The notes under the pieces: model-generated | The model's input: the letters and a program-made list of their open reading frames with translations, nothing else | Database searches by the model: none | Told to the model about the DNA's origin: nothing | Position numbers and translations under genes: made by a program | Source: Blastococcus sp. HT6-30 | Lineage (GTDB): Bacteria; Actinomycetota; Actinomycetes; Mycobacteriales; Geodermatophilaceae | DNA length: 64,000 nt | Assembly: GCF_039729015.1 (NCBI RefSeq) | Contig: NZ_CP155792.1 | Coordinates: 2,552,001 to 2,616,000 of the forward strand | Direction of reading: 5' to 3' | In this document: piece by piece, positions 48,362 to 58,509 of the stretch | Layout: each line of letters opens with the position of its first letter | How positions within the stretch are numbered: position 1 is the stretch's first letter

Positions 48362-49812
48362 CGCCCGGCCGCGGGGACGGCGGCCGCGGGGACGGCGGCG
48401 ACCAGGTCGACGCCCTCGGTGCCGACCACCTGGGCGGTCACCAGCTGCCCGGCGACCGCACCGTCCGGGACGCCGGTCACCGTGGTGGTGCCGTCGGCGT
48501 CCGGGTCCTGGTGGCCGGCGTGCCCGCGCCAGGTGCCGGGGCCGTCGGTGGCGGAGAGGTCCTCGGTGAGCAGCACCTCGACCTGCTCGCCGATCCGGTC
48601 CTCGGCGCGCTGGGCCGTCAGCTCCTCGACCAGGTCGGTGATCCGCCGGACGCGTGCGTCGATCTCGGCCTGGTCCAGCTTTCCGTCCAGCCGCATCGCC
48701 TCGGTGCCCTCCTCGTCGGAGTAGCCGAACACACCGACCGCGTCGAGGCGGCCCTCGGTGAGGAAGCGCTCGAGCTCCGCGACGTCCTCCTCGGTCTCCC
48801 CCGGGAAGCCGAGGATGACGTTGGTGCGGAAACCGGCGCCGGGCGCCAGGCTACGGGCCCGCTCGATGGTGCGCAGGAAGTCGTCGGTGCCACCGAACCG
48901 GCGCATGCGCCTCAGCAGGGTCGGCGAGGAGTGCTGGAACGACAGGTCGAAGTACGGCGCGACGCCGCCGGTGCCGGCGATCACCTCCAGCAGACCCGGG
49001 CGCAGCTCGGCCGGCTGCAGGTAGGCCACCCGCACCCGGACGATGCCCTCGACCGCCGCCAGCTGGGGCAGCAGCTTCTCCAGGGACCGCAGGTCGCCGA
49101 GGTCCTTGCCGTAGGACGTCGAGTTCTCGCTGACCAGCACCAGCTCGGTGACGCCCTGGGAGGCCAGCCAGTGCGCCTCGGAGAGCACCTCGGCGGGCGG
49201 ACGCGAGACGAACGCGCCGCGGAAGGTCGGGATGGCGCAGAACGCGCAGCGCCGGTCGCAGCCCGATGCGAGCTTCAGCGCCGCGGACGGACCCGAGGCG
49301 AGCCGGCGGCGGCGCAGCCAGTCGTGCCCGGGGAGAGCCGGCGCGGCGTCGTCCACCCGGCCGCCTGCGCCGGCGAGGACCGCCGACCGCTCGACCGGGC
49401 TGATCGGCAGCAGCGTGCGGCGGTCGCGCGGGGTGTGCGGCGCGAGGGGACGGCCGGCGAGGACGTCGTCGAGACGGTCCCCGATCGCCGAGTAGTCGTC
49501 GAAGCCCAGCACGGTGGCCTCCGGCAGCGCACCGGCGAGCTCGGAGCCGTAGCGCTCGGCCATGCAGCCGACGGCGACCACGGAGGCACCGGAGTCGGTC
49601 GCGGCGAGGATCGCGTCGACGGAGTCCTTCTTGGCGGTCTCGATGAACCCGCAGGTGTTGACCAGGACCGCGTCGGCACCTTCGGCGTCCTCGACGAGCT
49701 GGTAGCCCTCCGCGGCCAGCCGGCCGGCCAGCTCTTCCGAGTCGACCTCGTTGCGTGCGCAGCCGAGCGTCACCACGGCCACGGTCCGGGCAGAGCTGGG
49801 CGCGGCTGTCAC
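48358..49812 (-). CDS. rimO: Ribosomal protein S12 methylthiotransferase
   Basis: Radical-SAM methylthiotransferase modifying Asp88 of ribosomal protein S12 (484 residues). The N-terminal domain has Cys18, Cys54 and Cys83; the radical-SAM motif CDRRCAFC gives Cys185, Cys189 and Cys192. A TRAM-like C-terminal domain follows. The insertion around 130-170 ([20 protein letters not shown]) is characteristic of actinobacterial RimO. The GTG at 49812 follows TACGAT with a 6-nt gap and starts the rimO-pgsA-cinA operon. Distinguished from MiaB by [15 protein letters not shown]. Confidence 0.95.
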   Translation of the reverse strand: MTAAPSSARTVAVVTLGCARNEVDSEELAGRLAAEGYQLVEDAEGADAVLVNTCGFIETAKKDSVDAILAATDSGASVVAVGCMAERYGSELAGALPEATVLGFDDYSAIGDRLDDVLAGRPLAPHTPRDRRTLLPISPVERSAVLAGAGGRVDDAAPALPGHDWLRRRRLASGPSAALKLASGCDRRCAFCAIPTFRGAFVSRPPAEVLSEAHWLASQGVTELVLVSENSTSYGKDLGDLRSLEKLLPQLAAVEGIVRVRVAYLQPAELRPGLLEVIAGTGGVAPYFDLSFQHSSPTLLRRMRRFGGTDDFLRTIERARSLAPGAGFRTNVILGFPGETEEDVAELERFLTEGRLDAVGVFGYSDEEGTEAMRLDGKLDQAEIDARVRRITDLVEELTAQRAEDRIGEQVEVLLTEDLSATDGPGTWRGHAGHQDPDADGTTTVTGVPDGAVAGQLVTAQVVGTEGVDLVAAVPAAAVPAAGR

Positions 49813-49818
49813 CCGGCC

Positions 49819-49824
49819 ATCGTA
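49819..49824 (-). promoter_or_regulatory. Leaderless -10 element (TACGAT) of rimO
   Basis: TACGAT on the minus strand, 6 nt before the GTG at 49812. Confidence 0.5.
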
Positions 49825-49833
49825 GGCGAAGGA

Positions 49834-49884
49834 CCCTCGTGCCCCCCGACCCTCGCACGCTCGGGCCGGGACCCTGCACGAGGG
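49834..49884 (-). terminator. Hairpin after ftsK
   Basis: Arms CCCTCGTGC (49834-49842) and GCACGAGGG (49876-49884) pair perfectly over 9 bp just past the ftsK stop and before the rimO promoter. No U-tract. Confidence 0.5.
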
Positions 49885-49897
49885 CCGTTCCAGATCG

Positions 49898-52405
49898 TCA
49901 CGTTCCGCCACGCAGGGTGAACAGCGTGGCCTCGAGCTCGTCGGGCTTGACCAGGACGTCGCGGGCCTTGGAGCCCTCGGAGGGGCCGACGATGCCTCGG
50001 CTCTCCATGAGATCCATGAGCCGCCCGGCCTTCGCGAACCCGACCCGTAGCTTGCGCTGCAGCATCGACGTCGACCCGAACTGGCTGGTGACGATCAGCT
50101 CGACCGCCTGCACCAGCAGGTCCAGGTCACCGCCGATGTCCTCGTCGATCTCCTTCTTCTCACCGGCGCTGCCCGCGGAGAAGACCTCCTCGCGGTACTC
50201 CGGCTCGGCCTGCCGCTTGGTGAACTCGACGACGGCCTCGATCTCGGCGTCGGTGACGAAGGCGCCCTGGACGCGCATCGGCTTGCCGGCGCCGATGGGC
50301 ATGAACAGGGCGTCACCCATGCCGATGAGCTTCTCCGCGCCCGGCTGGTCGAGGATGACCCGGCTGTCGGTGAGGCTGGAGGTCGAGAAGGCCAGCCGCG
50401 ACGGCACGTTCGCCTTGATCAGGCCGGTGACGACGTCGACCGAGGGGCGCTGCGTGGCCAGGATCAGGTGGATGCCGGCGGCACGGGCCTTCTGGGTGAT
50501 CCGGACGATGTGCTCCTCGACGTCCCGCGGCGCGACCATCATCAGATCGGCGAGCTCGTCGACGATCGCCAGGATGTACGGGTAGGGCCGGTAGACCCGC
50601 TCGCTGCCGGGCGGCGCGGTGATCTCACCCTTCTCGACCTTGCGGTTGAAGTCGTCGATGTGCCGGACGCCGGTGGACTTCATGTCCTGGTAGCGCTGCT
50701 CCATCTCCTCGACCAGCCAGGCCAGCGCGGTGGCGGCCTTCTTGGGGTCGGTGATGATCGGCGTGATCAGGTGCGGGATGCCGTCGTAGGGCGTCAGCTC
50801 GACCATCTTCGGGTCGACCAGGATCATCCGGAGCTGGTCCGGCGTCGCCCGCAGCAGCAGCGAGGTCAGGATCGAGTTGACGCAGCTGGACTTGCCGGCA
50901 CCGGTGGCACCGGCGACCAGCAGGTGCGGCATCTTCGCCAGGTTGGCGCAGACGAACCCGCCCTCGATGTCCTTGCCGAGGCCGACCAGCATCGGGTGCG
51001 GGTCCTGCTTGGCCGCCTGCGAGCGCAGCACGTCGCCGAGGCTGACCTTCTCGCGGTCGGTGTTGGGCACCTCGATGCCGACGGCGGACTTGCCGGGGAT
51101 CGGCGCCAGGATGCGGATGTTGTCGTTGGCCACCGCGTAGGCCATGTTGCGGGTCAGCGCGGTGATCTTCTCGACCTTCACGCCCTGGCCGAGCTCGACC
51201 TCGTAGCGGGTGACCGTCGGGCCACGGGTGAAGCCGGTGACGGCGGCGTCGATGCTGAACTGCTCCAGGACACCGCTGATCGCGGCGATCGCGACGTCGT
51301 TGGCCTTCGAGCGGGCGCGCGGCGGGTCGCCGGGGCGCAGGGTCGACAGCGCCGGCAGCACGTAGTCGCCCTCGACCGGCTGGATCGACAGCTGCTCCGG
51401 CTCGGTGATCGGCGGGAGCTCCTCCGGCGGGGAGGTGCGGTCGACGACCGACGGCCGCGCGGCCGGCACCGGCGGCGGGGGCGCCAGCACGGTGTGCTCC
51501 GGGTCGGTGGTGCGGGTGGCCTCGGGGGCGTCGGCGTACGCGGCGTGGTCGATCGGGCCGGTGGTGAGCAGGTCCTCGGACACGGAACGTCGGCGCGACC
51601 GGCGGCTGACCGGCGCCTCCTCGGGCTCCTCGTCGTCGTGGTCGCCGTACCCGTCCTCGTCGTACTCGTCCCGGCCTAGCAGCCGGTCGGTGAACTCCCG
51701 CAGCCGCTCGGGGATCTGGTGCACCGGCGTGGCGGTGATGACCAGCAGCCCGAAGAAGGCCAGCAGCACGAGGAGGACGACGGTGACCACCGCGCCCACC
51801 CCGGCGGTCAGCGGCGTGCCGACGGCCCAGCCGACGAGTCCCCCGGAGCCGGGCCGGCCGGCCTGTGGATCGGCCGGCGTGCCGACGATGTGCGCGATGG
51901 CGAGCACGGAGGCGACCGTGCACAACCAGCCGATGACCAGGCGGCCACGCGCTTCGGGGCGGGGCCCGCGGCGCAGCAGTCGCAGGGCCGCGAAGAACAG
52001 GACGACGGGCAGCGCCATGACCAGGGAGCCGATGACCCAGCGCACCGCGTCGGTCAGCCCGGCACCGACCGGTCCGATGCCGTTGCCCCAGGCGGCGGCC
52101 CCCAGCACGATCGCGAGGCCGAGCACCGCCAGCCCGACCCCGTCGCGCCGGTGCTCCGGCGCGAGCGGCTCGGCCTCCTCGGGCCGGGCGACCGAGCGGG
52201 CGAGCCCGCCGGCGCCGCGGGCCAGCAGGTTCCAGCCGCCGCTGGCGATCCGCCACAGCGACGGACCCGACGACGGCTTCTTCTTGGCCGGCGGGCGCCG
52301 GCTGGGGGCCCGCTTGGCGGCGGGCCCCTTCTTGCTCGCCGCCGTCGAACCCGATCGGCTGCGGGTCGCGGCCGGCCGACGGTTCGACGTGGTGCGGGCA
52401 GGCAT
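49898..52405 (-). CDS. ftsK: DNA translocase FtsK/SpoIIIE
   Basis: Septal DNA pump of 835 residues that clears chromosomes from the division site. A basic Ala/Lys/Arg-rich N-terminus (1-50) precedes four to five membrane helices (about 88-225), an acidic and Pro-rich linker (245-345), and the motor domain with Walker [10 protein letters not shown] at 499-507, LVDPKMVEL, and [11 protein letters not shown]. The C-terminal gamma winged-helix domain (770-830: [31 protein letters not shown] in key parts) reads KOPS-like polarity sequences. A -10-like TACGGT lies 7 nt before the ATG. Confidence 0.97.
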   Translation of the reverse strand: MPARTTSNRRPAATRSRSGSTAASKKGPAAKRAPSRRPPAKKKPSSGPSLWRIASGGWNLLARGAGGLARSVARPEEAEPLAPEHRRDGVGLAVLGLAIVLGAAAWGNGIGPVGAGLTDAVRWVIGSLVMALPVVLFFAALRLLRRGPRPEARGRLVIGWLCTVASVLAIAHIVGTPADPQAGRPGSGGLVGWAVGTPLTAGVGAVVTVVLLVLLAFFGLLVITATPVHQIPERLREFTDRLLGRDEYDEDGYGDHDDEEPEEAPVSRRSRRRSVSEDLLTTGPIDHAAYADAPEATRTTDPEHTVLAPPPPVPAARPSVVDRTSPPEELPPITEPEQLSIQPVEGDYVLPALSTLRPGDPPRARSKANDVAIAAISGVLEQFSIDAAVTGFTRGPTVTRYEVELGQGVKVEKITALTRNMAYAVANDNIRILAPIPGKSAVGIEVPNTDREKVSLGDVLRSQAAKQDPHPMLVGLGKDIEGGFVCANLAKMPHLLVAGATGAGKSSCVNSILTSLLLRATPDQLRMILVDPKMVELTPYDGIPHLITPIITDPKKAATALAWLVEEMEQRYQDMKSTGVRHIDDFNRKVEKGEITAPPGSERVYRPYPYILAIVDELADLMMVAPRDVEEHIVRITQKARAAGIHLILATQRPSVDVVTGLIKANVPSRLAFSTSSLTDSRVILDQPGAEKLIGMGDALFMPIGAGKPMRVQGAFVTDAEIEAVVEFTKRQAEPEYREEVFSAGSAGEKKEIDEDIGGDLDLLVQAVELIVTSQFGSTSMLQRKLRVGFAKAGRLMDLMESRGIVGPSEGSKARDVLVKPDELEATLFTLRGGT

Positions 52406-52412
52406 GCGTCAG

Positions 52413-52418
52413 ACCGTA
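52413..52418 (-). promoter_or_regulatory. Leaderless -10 element (TACGGT) of ftsK
   Basis: TACGGT on the minus strand, 7 nt before the ATG at 52405. Confidence 0.5.
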
Positions 52419-52481
52419 ATCCCGAGGACGGTCCCGGCCGGGCAGGCCGGGCGTCGTGTCCCGCGCCCGCGGCCCATCTCA

Positions 52482-52487
52482 TAACGT
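52482..52487 (+). promoter_or_regulatory. Leaderless -10 element (TAACGT) of the S9 peptidase gene
   Basis: TAACGT 7 nt before the ATG at 52495, back to back with the ftsK promoter. Confidence 0.5.
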
Positions 52488-52494
52488 CACAGGC

Positions 52495-54432
52495 ATGAGC
52501 ACCCCGCTCCCCTCCGGCAGCTGGCCCACCCCCATCACCTCCGAGCTGGTGGTCCGCACCGCGGCAGCCCTGGGCGAGGTCCTCGTCGACGGCGACGACG
52601 TCTGGTGGTCCGAGGCGCGGCCCGACGAGGGCGGCCGGTCGGCGATCGTGCGGCGGTCCGGCGACGGCACGGTGGCCGACGCGCTGCCCGCCCCCTGGAA
52701 CGCGCGGACCCGGGTGCACGAGTACGGCGGGGGCGCCTGGACCGTCTCGGGCGGCACGCTGTGGTTCACCCACTTCTCGGACCAGCGGCTGTACCGGCTG
52801 GACGCAGGGGCGGACGCCCCCGTCGCCGTCACCCCGGAGCCGGCGCTGCCCGCCGGGGTCCGGTACGCAGACCTGGAGGCCGGACCCGCGGGGCTGCTCG
52901 CGGTCCGGGAGACGCATGCCGCGTCGGGCGCCGCGGCCGACGTCGTCAACGAGATCGTCCGGATCGCGGCGGACGGCGACACCGAGGTGCTGGTCTCCGG
53001 GCCGGACTTCGTCTCCGACCCGCGCCGCTCCCCCGACGGGTCCGCGCTGGCCTGGCTGCAGTGGGACCACCCCGCCATGCCGTGGGACGCCGCGCAACTG
53101 GTGGTCCGCGACGCCACCGGCGCCGAGACGGTCGTCGCCGGCGGCCCGGGAGAGTCCGTGGTCCAGCCGGTGTGGGCGCCCGACGGCACCTTGTGGTTCC
53201 TCTGCGACCGCACCGACGTCTGGTCGCTGTACCGATGGCGTCCGAGGGGCGACACCGAGCTGGTCCTCGACGTGGGCACCGACATCGCGGGCCCGCAGTG
53301 GCGGTTCGGCGCCAGCCGGTTCGCCCTGCTCGACGACGGGCGGATCGTCCTGGCCTACGGCCGGGACGGGGTGGACCGGCTCGCCGTCCTCGCCGCCGAC
53401 GGCGCGCCGCGCGAGCTGGACGTCCCCTACGCCTCGTTCGCGTACCTCCGCGCGCAGGGCACGTCGGTCGTGTGCGCGGCCGGCGGACCGGCGGCCGAGC
53501 CGGTGGTGCTGCGCGCCCCCACCGACGGCGGCGACGCCGAGGTGCTGCGCCCCGCGCGTGACCTCGGGCTGGACCCGGCGTGGTTCCCCCGGCCCGAGTT
53601 CCGCGCCTTCGCGACGCCCGACGACGGCACCGGCATCCCGGTGGCGCACGCCGTCGTCTACCCGCCGACGAACCCCGAGACGACCGCCCCCGACGGGGAC
53701 CTGCCACCGCTGGTGGTCATGGTCCACGGCGGGCCGACGTCCAGCCACAGCCGCGTGCTGAACCTGGAGATCCAGTACTTGACCTCCCGCGGGTTCTGCG
53801 TGGCGCACGTCGACTACCGCGGCTCCACCGGCTACGGCCGCCGCTACCGCGACGCCCTGCAGGGGCGGTGGGGCGTGGTCGACCTCGACGACGTGGTCGC
53901 CTGCGCCCGCTCCCTCGCCGACGCCGGCCGGGTCGACCCGGCCCGCATGGCGATCCGCGGCGGCTCGGCCGGCGGGTACACCACCCTCGCCGCCCTGGCC
54001 ATGCGCCCCGGCGTCTTCACCGCCGGCGCCAGCCACTTCGGAGTCGCCGACCTCGCCGCGCTCGCGGCCGAGACGCACAAGTTCGAGTCCCGCTACCTCG
54101 ACGGACTGATCGCACCCTGGCCCGAGGGCGCCGCCGTCTACGCCGAGCGGTCGCCGGTCAACCACGTCGACACCCTCGACACCCCGCTGGCGGTCTTCCA
54201 GGGCGATGAGGACGCCGTCGTACCGCCGTCGCAGGCGGAGGCCATCGTGGCGGCCCTGCGGGCGAACGGCGTGCCGCACGCCTACCTGCTCTTCGCGGGT
54301 GAGCAGCACGGCTTCCGCAAGGCGGAGAACATCAGGGCGGCCCTGGACGGCGAGCTGTCCTTCTACGCCCAGGTGTGGGGCTTCGACCTGCCGGAGGACG
54401 AAGGGATCACGCCGATCGAGCTCATCCGGTAG
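52495..54432 (+). CDS. S9-family prolyl oligopeptidase-like peptidase
   Basis: Cytoplasmic serine peptidase of 645 residues. Residues 1-370 are a beta-propeller of WD/PD40-type repeats (WWSEARPDEGG, SPDGSALAWLQWDHP, APDGTLWFLCDRTD). The alpha/beta-hydrolase domain begins near 375, with oxyanion HGGPTSSHSRV, nucleophile in RGGSAGGYT, and His in GEQHGF; the Asp lies in FQGDEDAVVP. This is the dipeptidyl/acylaminoacyl-peptidase (S9C) layout. No signal peptide. The ATG at 52495 with TAACGT 7 nt upstream is preferred over the in-frame ATG at 52456. Confidence 0.93.
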   Translation: MSTPLPSGSWPTPITSELVVRTAAALGEVLVDGDDVWWSEARPDEGGRSAIVRRSGDGTVADALPAPWNARTRVHEYGGGAWTVSGGTLWFTHFSDQRLYRLDAGADAPVAVTPEPALPAGVRYADLEAGPAGLLAVRETHAASGAAADVVNEIVRIAADGDTEVLVSGPDFVSDPRRSPDGSALAWLQWDHPAMPWDAAQLVVRDATGAETVVAGGPGESVVQPVWAPDGTLWFLCDRTDVWSLYRWRPRGDTELVLDVGTDIAGPQWRFGASRFALLDDGRIVLAYGRDGVDRLAVLAADGAPRELDVPYASFAYLRAQGTSVVCAAGGPAAEPVVLRAPTDGGDAEVLRPARDLGLDPAWFPRPEFRAFATPDDGTGIPVAHAVVYPPTNPETTAPDGDLPPLVVMVHGGPTSSHSRVLNLEIQYLTSRGFCVAHVDYRGSTGYGRRYRDALQGRWGVVDLDDVVACARSLADAGRVDPARMAIRGGSAGGYTTLAALAMRPGVFTAGASHFGVADLAALAAETHKFESRYLDGLIAPWPEGAAVYAERSPVNHVDTLDTPLAVFQGDEDAVVPPSQAEAIVAALRANGVPHAYLLFAGEQHGFRKAENIRAALDGELSFYAQVWGFDLPEDEGITPIELIR

Positions 54433-54440
54433 GGGGCACT

Positions 54441-54487
54441 GTGCCTCGAGGGTGCGTTCCGGTGTTCAGAACGCGCCCTCGAGGCAC
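54441..54487. terminator. Bidirectional hairpin between the S9 peptidase gene and rnj
   Basis: Nineteen-base arms (54441-54459 and 54469-54487) with one mismatch and a 9-nt loop between convergent genes. No U-tract. Confidence 0.75.
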
Positions 54488-54519
54488 ATGCCCCGTGCTC
54501 GGCGAGCCGCTCGGAGCCG

Positions 54520-56220
54520 TCAGACCTCGAGCACCGTCGGGATGATCATCGGGCGGCGGCGGTGCTTGTCCGACACCCACTTGCCGACGGTGCGCCGGAT
54601 GATCTGGGACAGCCGGTGTGCGTCGACGCCGTCGTCGGCCAGCGCCCGCTTGAGGTTGTCCTCGACCAGCGCCAGCACCTCGTCGAAGGCCGACGGGTCG
54701 TCGGAGAAGCCCTTGGTGGACAGGTGGACCGGCCGCACGATCGTCCTGGTGGACGGCTCGATCACCACGGTCAGCGACACGAAGCCCTCGTCGCCGAGGA
54801 TGCGGCGGGCCTGCAGCGACTCCTCGCCGACGTCGCCGACGTTGAGCCCGTCGACGTAGACGTCACCGATCGGCACCGACCCGACGATCGAGGCCTTGCC
54901 GTCGACGAGGTCCACGACCACGCCGTCCTCGGCCAGGAGGATGCGGTCGGTGCTCATGCCCGTCTCCTGGGCGAGCTTGGCGTGCGCCCGCAGGTGCCGC
55001 CACTCGCCGTGCACCGGCATCAGGTAGTGCGGCTTGGCGACGTTGAGCAGCGTGCGCAGCTCGCCGGCCGGGGCGTGCCCGGAGACGTGCACGCGGGCGG
55101 TCTCCTTGTGCACGACCGTGGCGCCGAGCCGCGCCAGGCCGTTGATGACCTTGTAGACGGCGGTCTCGTTGCCCGGCACCAGCGAGGAGGCGAGGACGAC
55201 GGTGTCACCGGCCTCGATGGTCACCTGGTGGTGGTCGCCGCGGGCCATGCGACCCAGCGCGGAGAGCGGCTCGCCCTGCGAGCCGGTGCTGACCAGGACG
55301 ACCTGCTCGGGCGGCATCTTCGCCGCGTCGTCCAGGGAGACCATGAGGCCGGGTGCCACCCGCAGCAGTCCCAGGTCGCGGGCCACGCCCATGTTGCGGA
55401 CCATCGAGCGGCCCACCAGCGCCACCTTGCGGCCGTGCTTGTCCGCGCAGTCGAGCACCTGCTGGATCCGGTGCACGTGGCTGGCGAAGCTGGAGACGAT
55501 CAGCCGCTGCGAGGCGCGGGCGAAGACGTCGTCGAGCACCGGACCGATGCTGCGCTCGGGCGTGACGAAGCCGGGCACCTCGGCGTTGGTGGAGTCGGCC
55601 AGCAGCAGGTCGATGCCCTCGACGCCCAGCCGGGCGAACGCCCCCAGATCGGTGAGCACACCGTCCAGGGGCAGCTGGTCCATCTTGAAGTCGCCGGTGT
55701 GCACCAGCAGGCCCGCCGGGGTGTTCACGGCGACGGCGAGCGCGTCGGGGATCGAGTGGTTCACCGAGATGAACTCGCAGTGGAACGGCCCCGCCAGGTG
55801 GTCGTCGCCGGCGGCGACCTCGACCAGGGTCGCGTCCAGCCGGTGCTCGCGGAGCTTGGCCGCGACCAGCGCGAGGGTGAACCGCGAGCCGACCAGCGGG
55901 ATGTCCTCGCGCAGCCGCAGCAGGTAGGGGATGGCCCCGATGTGGTCCTCGTGCCCGTGGGTGAGGACGACGGCGACGATGTCGTCGAGCCGGTGCTCGA
56001 TGACGCCGAAATCGGGCAGGATGAGATCGACCCCCGGCTGCTCGGCCTCCGGGAAGAGGACGCCGCAGTCGATGACCAGCAGCTTTCCGTCGAACTCGAG
56101 CACGGCCATGTTGCGGCCGATCTCGCCGAGCCCGCCGAGGGCCATCACGCGCAGCCCGCCCTCGGGCAGCGCCGGGGGGGCCTTGAGATCGAGGTGCGGT
56201 TGGGTGACCTGACCACTCAC
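54520..56220 (-). CDS. rnj: Ribonuclease J
   Basis: Metallo-beta-lactamase/beta-CASP 5'-3' exo- and endoribonuclease (566 residues) for mRNA decay and rRNA maturation. The metal site THGHEDH is at 87-93; further landmarks are SVNHSIPD, HTGDFKMD, SFASHVHRIQQV, STGSQGEP and HVSGHA with a conserved MPVHGEWRHL. The C-terminal domain ends normally (RRRPMIIPTVLEV). The GTG overlaps the dapA stop by four bases; this rnj-dapA adjacency is widely conserved in actinobacteria. Confidence 0.97.
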   Translation of the reverse strand: MSGQVTQPHLDLKAPPALPEGGLRVMALGGLGEIGRNMAVLEFDGKLLVIDCGVLFPEAEQPGVDLILPDFGVIEHRLDDIVAVVLTHGHEDHIGAIPYLLRLREDIPLVGSRFTLALVAAKLREHRLDATLVEVAAGDDHLAGPFHCEFISVNHSIPDALAVAVNTPAGLLVHTGDFKMDQLPLDGVLTDLGAFARLGVEGIDLLLADSTNAEVPGFVTPERSIGPVLDDVFARASQRLIVSSFASHVHRIQQVLDCADKHGRKVALVGRSMVRNMGVARDLGLLRVAPGLMVSLDDAAKMPPEQVVLVSTGSQGEPLSALGRMARGDHHQVTIEAGDTVVLASSLVPGNETAVYKVINGLARLGATVVHKETARVHVSGHAPAGELRTLLNVAKPHYLMPVHGEWRHLRAHAKLAQETGMSTDRILLAEDGVVVDLVDGKASIVGSVPIGDVYVDGLNVGDVGEESLQARRILGDEGFVSLTVVIEPSTRTIVRPVHLSTKGFSDDPSAFDEVLALVEDNLKRALADDGVDAHRLSQIIRRTVGKWVSDKHRRRPMIIPTVLEV

Positions 56221-57113
56221 AGGGTTACGCCTCCAGCGGCGAGGTCGTCGCGCAGCTGCGCGAACTGTTCGGGGGTGGCGTCGACCAGCGGTGGCCGGAC
56301 CGGTCCGGCCGGCAGGCCGAGCGCGTTGAGCGCGGCCTTCACCGTGATGACGCCCTGGGTGCGGAAGATACCGGTGTAGACCGGCAGCAGGCTGTCGTTG
56401 ATCTCGCGGGCCTTCACCAGGTCCCCGCCCTCGACAGCGGCGATCAGCTCGACCAGGCGGGGGCCGACGACGTGGCTGACGACGCTCACCATGCCGACGC
56501 CGCCCAGCGCGAGGATCGGCAGGTTCAGCATGTCCTCGCCGCTGTAGTAGGCGAGGTCGGTACGGGCCATCGTCCAGGCCATGGCGCCGAGGTCGGCCTT
56601 GGCGTCCTTCACCGCGACGATCCGCGGGTGCTCCGCCGCGCGCACCAGGGTCTCCACCTCGATGGGCGTGCCGGTGCGCACCGGGATGTCGTAGAGCATC
56701 ACCGGGAGGTCGGTGCTGTCGGCCACCGAGGTGAAGTGGCGGAGCACGCCCGCCTGCGGAGGCCGGCTGTAGTACGGCGTCACGACCAGGAGGCCGTGGA
56801 CGCCGAGCTCGGCCGCCGCCCGGGCCTTGTCGATCGAGTGGGCGGTGTCGTAGGTCCCGACGCCGGCGACGACCGTGGCGCGGTCGCCGACGGCGTCCAG
56901 CACCACCTCGAGGACGGCGCGCTGCTCGGCGTCGCTGATCGTCGGCGACTCACCCGTCGTACCGAACACGACCAGCCCGTCGTTGCCACCCCGGTCGACC
57001 AGGTGCGCGGCCAGCTCCTGGGCTCCGGCCAGGTCGATCGACCCGTCCTCGGCCAGCGGGGTGACCATCGCCGTGAGGAGGCGCCCGAACGGCCGGGCGG
57101 GGTCGGTGGTCAT
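56217..57113 (-). CDS. dapA: 4-hydroxy-tetrahydrodipicolinate synthase
   Basis: First committed enzyme of the diaminopimelate/lysine pathway, condensing pyruvate and aspartate semialdehyde (298 residues). Schiff-base Lys169 (RIVAVKDAK), Tyr141 (MLYDIPVRTG) and the GTTGE motif at 51-55 are in place. TAGATT lies 6 nt before the ATG at 57113, giving a leaderless promoter independent of dfrA. Translation of rnj is coupled to it. DapF acts later in the same pathway. Confidence 0.96.
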   Translation of the reverse strand: MTTDPARPFGRLLTAMVTPLAEDGSIDLAGAQELAAHLVDRGGNDGLVVFGTTGESPTISDAEQRAVLEVVLDAVGDRATVVAGVGTYDTAHSIDKARAAAELGVHGLLVVTPYYSRPPQAGVLRHFTSVADSTDLPVMLYDIPVRTGTPIEVETLVRAAEHPRIVAVKDAKADLGAMAWTMARTDLAYYSGEDMLNLPILALGGVGMVSVVSHVVGPRLVELIAAVEGGDLVKAREINDSLLPVYTGIFRTQGVITVKAALNALGLPAGPVRPPLVDATPEQFAQLRDDLAAGGVTL

Positions 57114-57119
57114 GAGGAG

Positions 57120-57125
57120 AATCTA
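57120..57125 (-). promoter_or_regulatory. Leaderless -10 element (TAGATT) of dapA-rnj
   Basis: TAGATT on the minus strand, 6 nt before the dapA ATG; it falls on the very end of dfrA. Confidence 0.5.
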
Positions 57126-57629
57126 CCCAGCGGAGGGAACTGATTCCCTCACGTACTCCGACACCGCGAACCGCAGCCCGGACGACGACGTCGTCCACCC
57201 CTCGACCGGCGCCCGCGACACGCGGCGCCACCCGGGGCCGGGCGCCGGCGCCCAGGTGTCGCCCGCGACGTGGACGTCGACGTCGGTGATCACCAGCCGG
57301 TCGGCGTGCGGCAGGAAGGCGGCGTAGACCTCTCCCCCGCCGATCACCCAGCACGGGTGGTGTTCGGCGAGGACCGCCTCCACCGACGCGGCACGGTGCG
57401 CCCCGTCGGCCGACCACGCCGGGTCCGACGTCAGGACGACGTTGCGCCGGCCCGGCAGCGGGCGGAAGCGCTCGGGCAGCGACTCCCAGGTGCGCCGGCC
57501 CATCACGACGGTCGAGCCCGTCGTCAGCTGCCGGAACAGCGCGAGGTCCTCGGGCAGGTGCCACGGCAGGCCGCCGTCGGCCCCGATCACCCCGTCGCGG
57601 GCCTGCGCCCAGATGAGCGAGACGCTCAC
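57123..57629 (-). CDS. dfrA: Dihydrofolate reductase
   Basis: NADPH-dependent reduction of dihydrofolate to tetrahydrofolate (168 residues). [26 protein letters not shown] shows the active-site Pro-Trp and the acidic residue (here in LPED); [10 protein letters not shown] and [13 protein letters not shown] bind cofactor. The GTG overlaps the thyA stop by four bases, so thyA and dfrA are co-translated: ThyA produces the dihydrofolate that DfrA recycles. Confidence 0.95.
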   Translation of the reverse strand: MSVSLIWAQARDGVIGADGGLPWHLPEDLALFRQLTTGSTVVMGRRTWESLPERFRPLPGRRNVVLTSDPAWSADGAHRAASVEAVLAEHHPCWVIGGGEVYAAFLPHADRLVITDVDVHVAGDTWAPAPGPGWRRVSRAPVEGWTTSSSGLRFAVSEYVRESVPSAG

Positions 57630-58432
57630 ACCGCCACGGCTGCCCGGATCGCGGGGTGGTGTCGGTAGTCGCGCACGGAGAAGTGCTCGTAGGTGTAGTC
57701 GAACAGCGAGGGGGCCGCGGCCAGGTCCAGCGCCGGGAAGGGCAGCACCTCGCGGGAGAGCTGCTCGGTCACCTGCGCGACGTGGTTGTTGTAGATGTGG
57801 CAGTCGCCGCCCACCCAGACGAAGTCGCCGGGCGCCAGACCCACCTGGGCGGCGATCATCCGGGTGAGGAGGGCGTAGCTGGCGATGTTGAACGGCACGC
57901 CGAGGAACATGTCGGCGCTGCGCTGGTAGAGCTGGCAGGAGAGCTTGCCGTCGGCCACGTAGAACTGGAAGAAGGCGTGGCAGGGCGCCAGCGCCATGTC
58001 GGGCAGGGCGGCGACGTTCCAGGCCGAGACGATCATGCGGCGGCTGTCGGGGTCGGTGCGCAGCGTGTCCAGCAGCTGCGCGATCTGGTCGACGTGCCCG
58101 CCGTCGGGCGTCGGCCAGGACCGCCACTGCACGCCGTACACCGGGCCGAGCTCGCCCTCCGGGGACGCCCACTCGTTCCAGATCGTGACGCCGTTCTCCC
58201 GCAGCCAGCCGACGTTGCTGTCCCCGCGCAGGAACCACAGCAGCTCGACGGCGATCGACTTGAAGTGGACCTTCTTCGTCGTCACCAGGGGGAAGGTCTC
58301 CGACAGGTCGTACCGGAGCCGCTCGCCGAAGAGGCTGACGGTGCCGGTGCCCGTCCGGTCGTCCTTCGGCGTCCCCTGCTCCAGGATGCGCCGGAGGAGG
58401 TCCTCGTACTGGGTGTCGATCGGAGCTGCCAC
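57626..58432 (-). CDS. thyA: Thymidylate synthase ThyA
   Basis: Folate-dependent conversion of dUMP to dTMP, releasing dihydrofolate (268 residues). Catalytic Cys151 (LAPCHAFFQ), the RTGTGT loop near 26-31, DRR region [11 protein letters not shown] and [18 protein letters not shown] are all standard. The GTG at 58432 with TACCCT 7 nt upstream and no Shine-Dalgarno suggests a leaderless start. It lies 77 bp downstream of thyX, so the genome encodes both synthase types. Confidence 0.97.
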   Translation of the reverse strand: MAAPIDTQYEDLLRRILEQGTPKDDRTGTGTVSLFGERLRYDLSETFPLVTTKKVHFKSIAVELLWFLRGDSNVGWLRENGVTIWNEWASPEGELGPVYGVQWRSWPTPDGGHVDQIAQLLDTLRTDPDSRRMIVSAWNVAALPDMALAPCHAFFQFYVADGKLSCQLYQRSADMFLGVPFNIASYALLTRMIAAQVGLAPGDFVWVGGDCHIYNNHVAQVTEQLSREVLPFPALDLAAAPSLFDYTYEHFSVRDYRHHPAIRAAVAV

Positions 58433-58439
58433 GGACCCG

Positions 58440-58445
58440 AGGGTA
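58440..58445 (-). promoter_or_regulatory. Leaderless -10 element (TACCCT) of thyA-dfrA
   Basis: TACCCT on the minus strand, 7 nt before the GTG at 58432. Confidence 0.55.
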
Positions 58446-58509
58446 CGGCGGACCGGGGACCGTTCCGGAAGCCCCGCGACGGCCGGTGCCAGAGGTGCGG
58501 CCGAGGCGC